NCBI RefSeq assembly: GCF_000981805.1
Contig: NZ_CP011132.1
Location: forward strand, 868,001-932,000
DNA: 64,000 nt
Origin: Citrobacter amalonaticus Y19
GTDB taxonomy: Bacteria > Pseudomonadota > Gammaproteobacteria > Enterobacterales > Enterobacteriaceae
Direction of reading: 5' to 3'
Shown here: positions 63,500 through 64,000 of the stretch, in pieces
Layout of the letters: each line of letters starts with the position of its first letter
How positions within the stretch are numbered: position 1 is the first letter of the stretch
The notes under the pieces: generated by a model
The model's database searches: none
Told to the model about the DNA's origin: nothing
Seen by the model: only the letters and a program-made list of their open reading frames with translations
Made by a program: the position numbers and the translations under genes

Positions 63500-63721
63500 C
63501 TATGCAACAGCTTCTGCTTCGATAGGCACGATGACACTGGCGTGATTGCCTTTTGGCCCCTGGTGAACATCAAACTGGACAGACTGTCCGGCTTTTAGCG
63601 TTCTGTAACCATCCATCTGAATGGTGGAATAGTGAGCGAAAATATCTTCGCCGCCGCCTTCAGGGCAGATGAAACCAAACCCTTTGGCATTATTGAACCA
63701 CTTAACAGTACCCGTTTCCAT
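63500..63721 (-). CDS. cspD: Cold-shock-like protein CspD
   Basis: 73 residues from the ATG at 63721. OB-fold cold-shock domain with RNP1 KGFGFIC and RNP2-like DIFAHY. E. coli CspD is a stationary-phase inhibitor of replication, degraded by Lon. The frame opens far upstream to 63880, but those residues are not homologous. A TATAAG-type -10 lies near 63745. Confidence 0.94.
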   Translation of the reverse strand: METGTVKWFNNAKGFGFICPEGGGEDIFAHYSTIQMDGYRTLKAGQSVQFDVHQGPKGNHASVIVPIEAEAVA

Positions 63722-64000
63722 GCTTCGACATCCTTCGTAAATCTTATATAAGTAAGATGGAATGAACCGGTGGTGGAGTGGGGGTTGTTCAAAACCTCGC
63801 CAACTCTCGAAACTACAATTTAGAGAAATCAGGCGGGGCGTCAAGCATCTGACGGGGGGCAGTGGGTAAAAATGAATCAAAAATTTGAAGCAGTTAACGC
63901 TATTGGCGGGAATGTGACAGATGTCGCGGATGCCAGTGATAGATGATAGTTATCTATCAATTGAGGTAGATTGAGTGTGCACATCCGCTCTTGTCAGCGG
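63722..64000. promoter_or_regulatory. Region between cspD and the expected clpS
   Basis: 279 AT-rich bases carry the cspD promoter. A perfect palindrome TGATAGAT / ATCTATCA (63937-63944, 63952-63959) lies near the right end, probably in the promoter area of clpS, which must begin outside the window. No coding sequence is visible. Confidence 0.45.

Noticed and set aside
1..64000. tRNA, rRNA, CRISPR, IS elements or prophage
   Set aside because: None could be recognised anywhere in the window; repeats are limited to REP/BIME elements and the chitinase linker.

Overview
The window is a stretch of enterobacterial chromosome. About 44 kb of it follows the Escherichia coli gene order from gstB (yliJ) and dacC to cspD almost gene for gene, with proteins of nearly identical length. 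The differences from E. coli (an extra SDR gene beside rybB, an extra DoxX gene after poxB, and a type II secretion/chitinase island between amiD and ybjS) suggest Citrobacter or a close relative. The species cannot be fixed from the sequence alone.

Layout. 1-11.5 kb: gstB, dacC, deoR, ybjG, mdfA, ybjI-ybjJ, rcdA (ybjK), a degenerate SDR protein, the small RNA rybB, ybjL, ybjM and grxA. 11.7-20.4 kb: ybjC-nfsA-rimK-ybjN, the putrescine importer potFGHI, ybjO and rlmC. 20.5-26.3 kb: the arginine transport genes artJ and artPIQM, then ybjP and ybjQ-amiD. 26.3-46.7 kb: a 20-kb island with an IprA/YaiV-like regulator, gspB-like and gspA genes facing the other way from gspCDEFGHIJKLMO, a multidomain GH18 chitinase, a small GH23 lytic transglycosylase, and a GH19 chitinase. 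46.7-64 kb: ybjS, ybjT, ltaE, poxB, a DoxX gene, hcr-hcp, lysO, aqpZ, ybjD, ybjX, macAB and cspD. The window stops before clpS.

The island reads as one functional unit. It has a nearly complete T2SS: secretin D, ATPase E, inner-membrane F/L/M/C, pseudopilins G-K and peptidase O. GspN and a recognisable pilotin are absent. Three exported glycan-cleaving enzymes follow as likely substrates or helpers. The two chitinases share a catalytic domain + PKD + linker + chitin-binding design. The most unusual point is that the GspA homologue keeps the ExeA-like fold signature, membrane segment and C-terminal peptidoglycan-binding region but has lost both Walker A and Walker B residues, so it is probably a pseudo-ATPase. 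The dedicated lytic transglycosylase could open peptidoglycan for the secretin.

Other points: an SDR protein with Ser, Tyr and Lys of the active site all replaced; a perfect palindromic operator in front of rcdA; candidate sigma-54, ArgR, NsrR and PhoP sites before potF, artJ, hcp and macA; ybjO starting directly on the pot operon terminator; and a GC-rich block of consecutive hairpins at the right edge of the island. I saw no tRNA, rRNA, CRISPR array, IS element, integrase or prophage.
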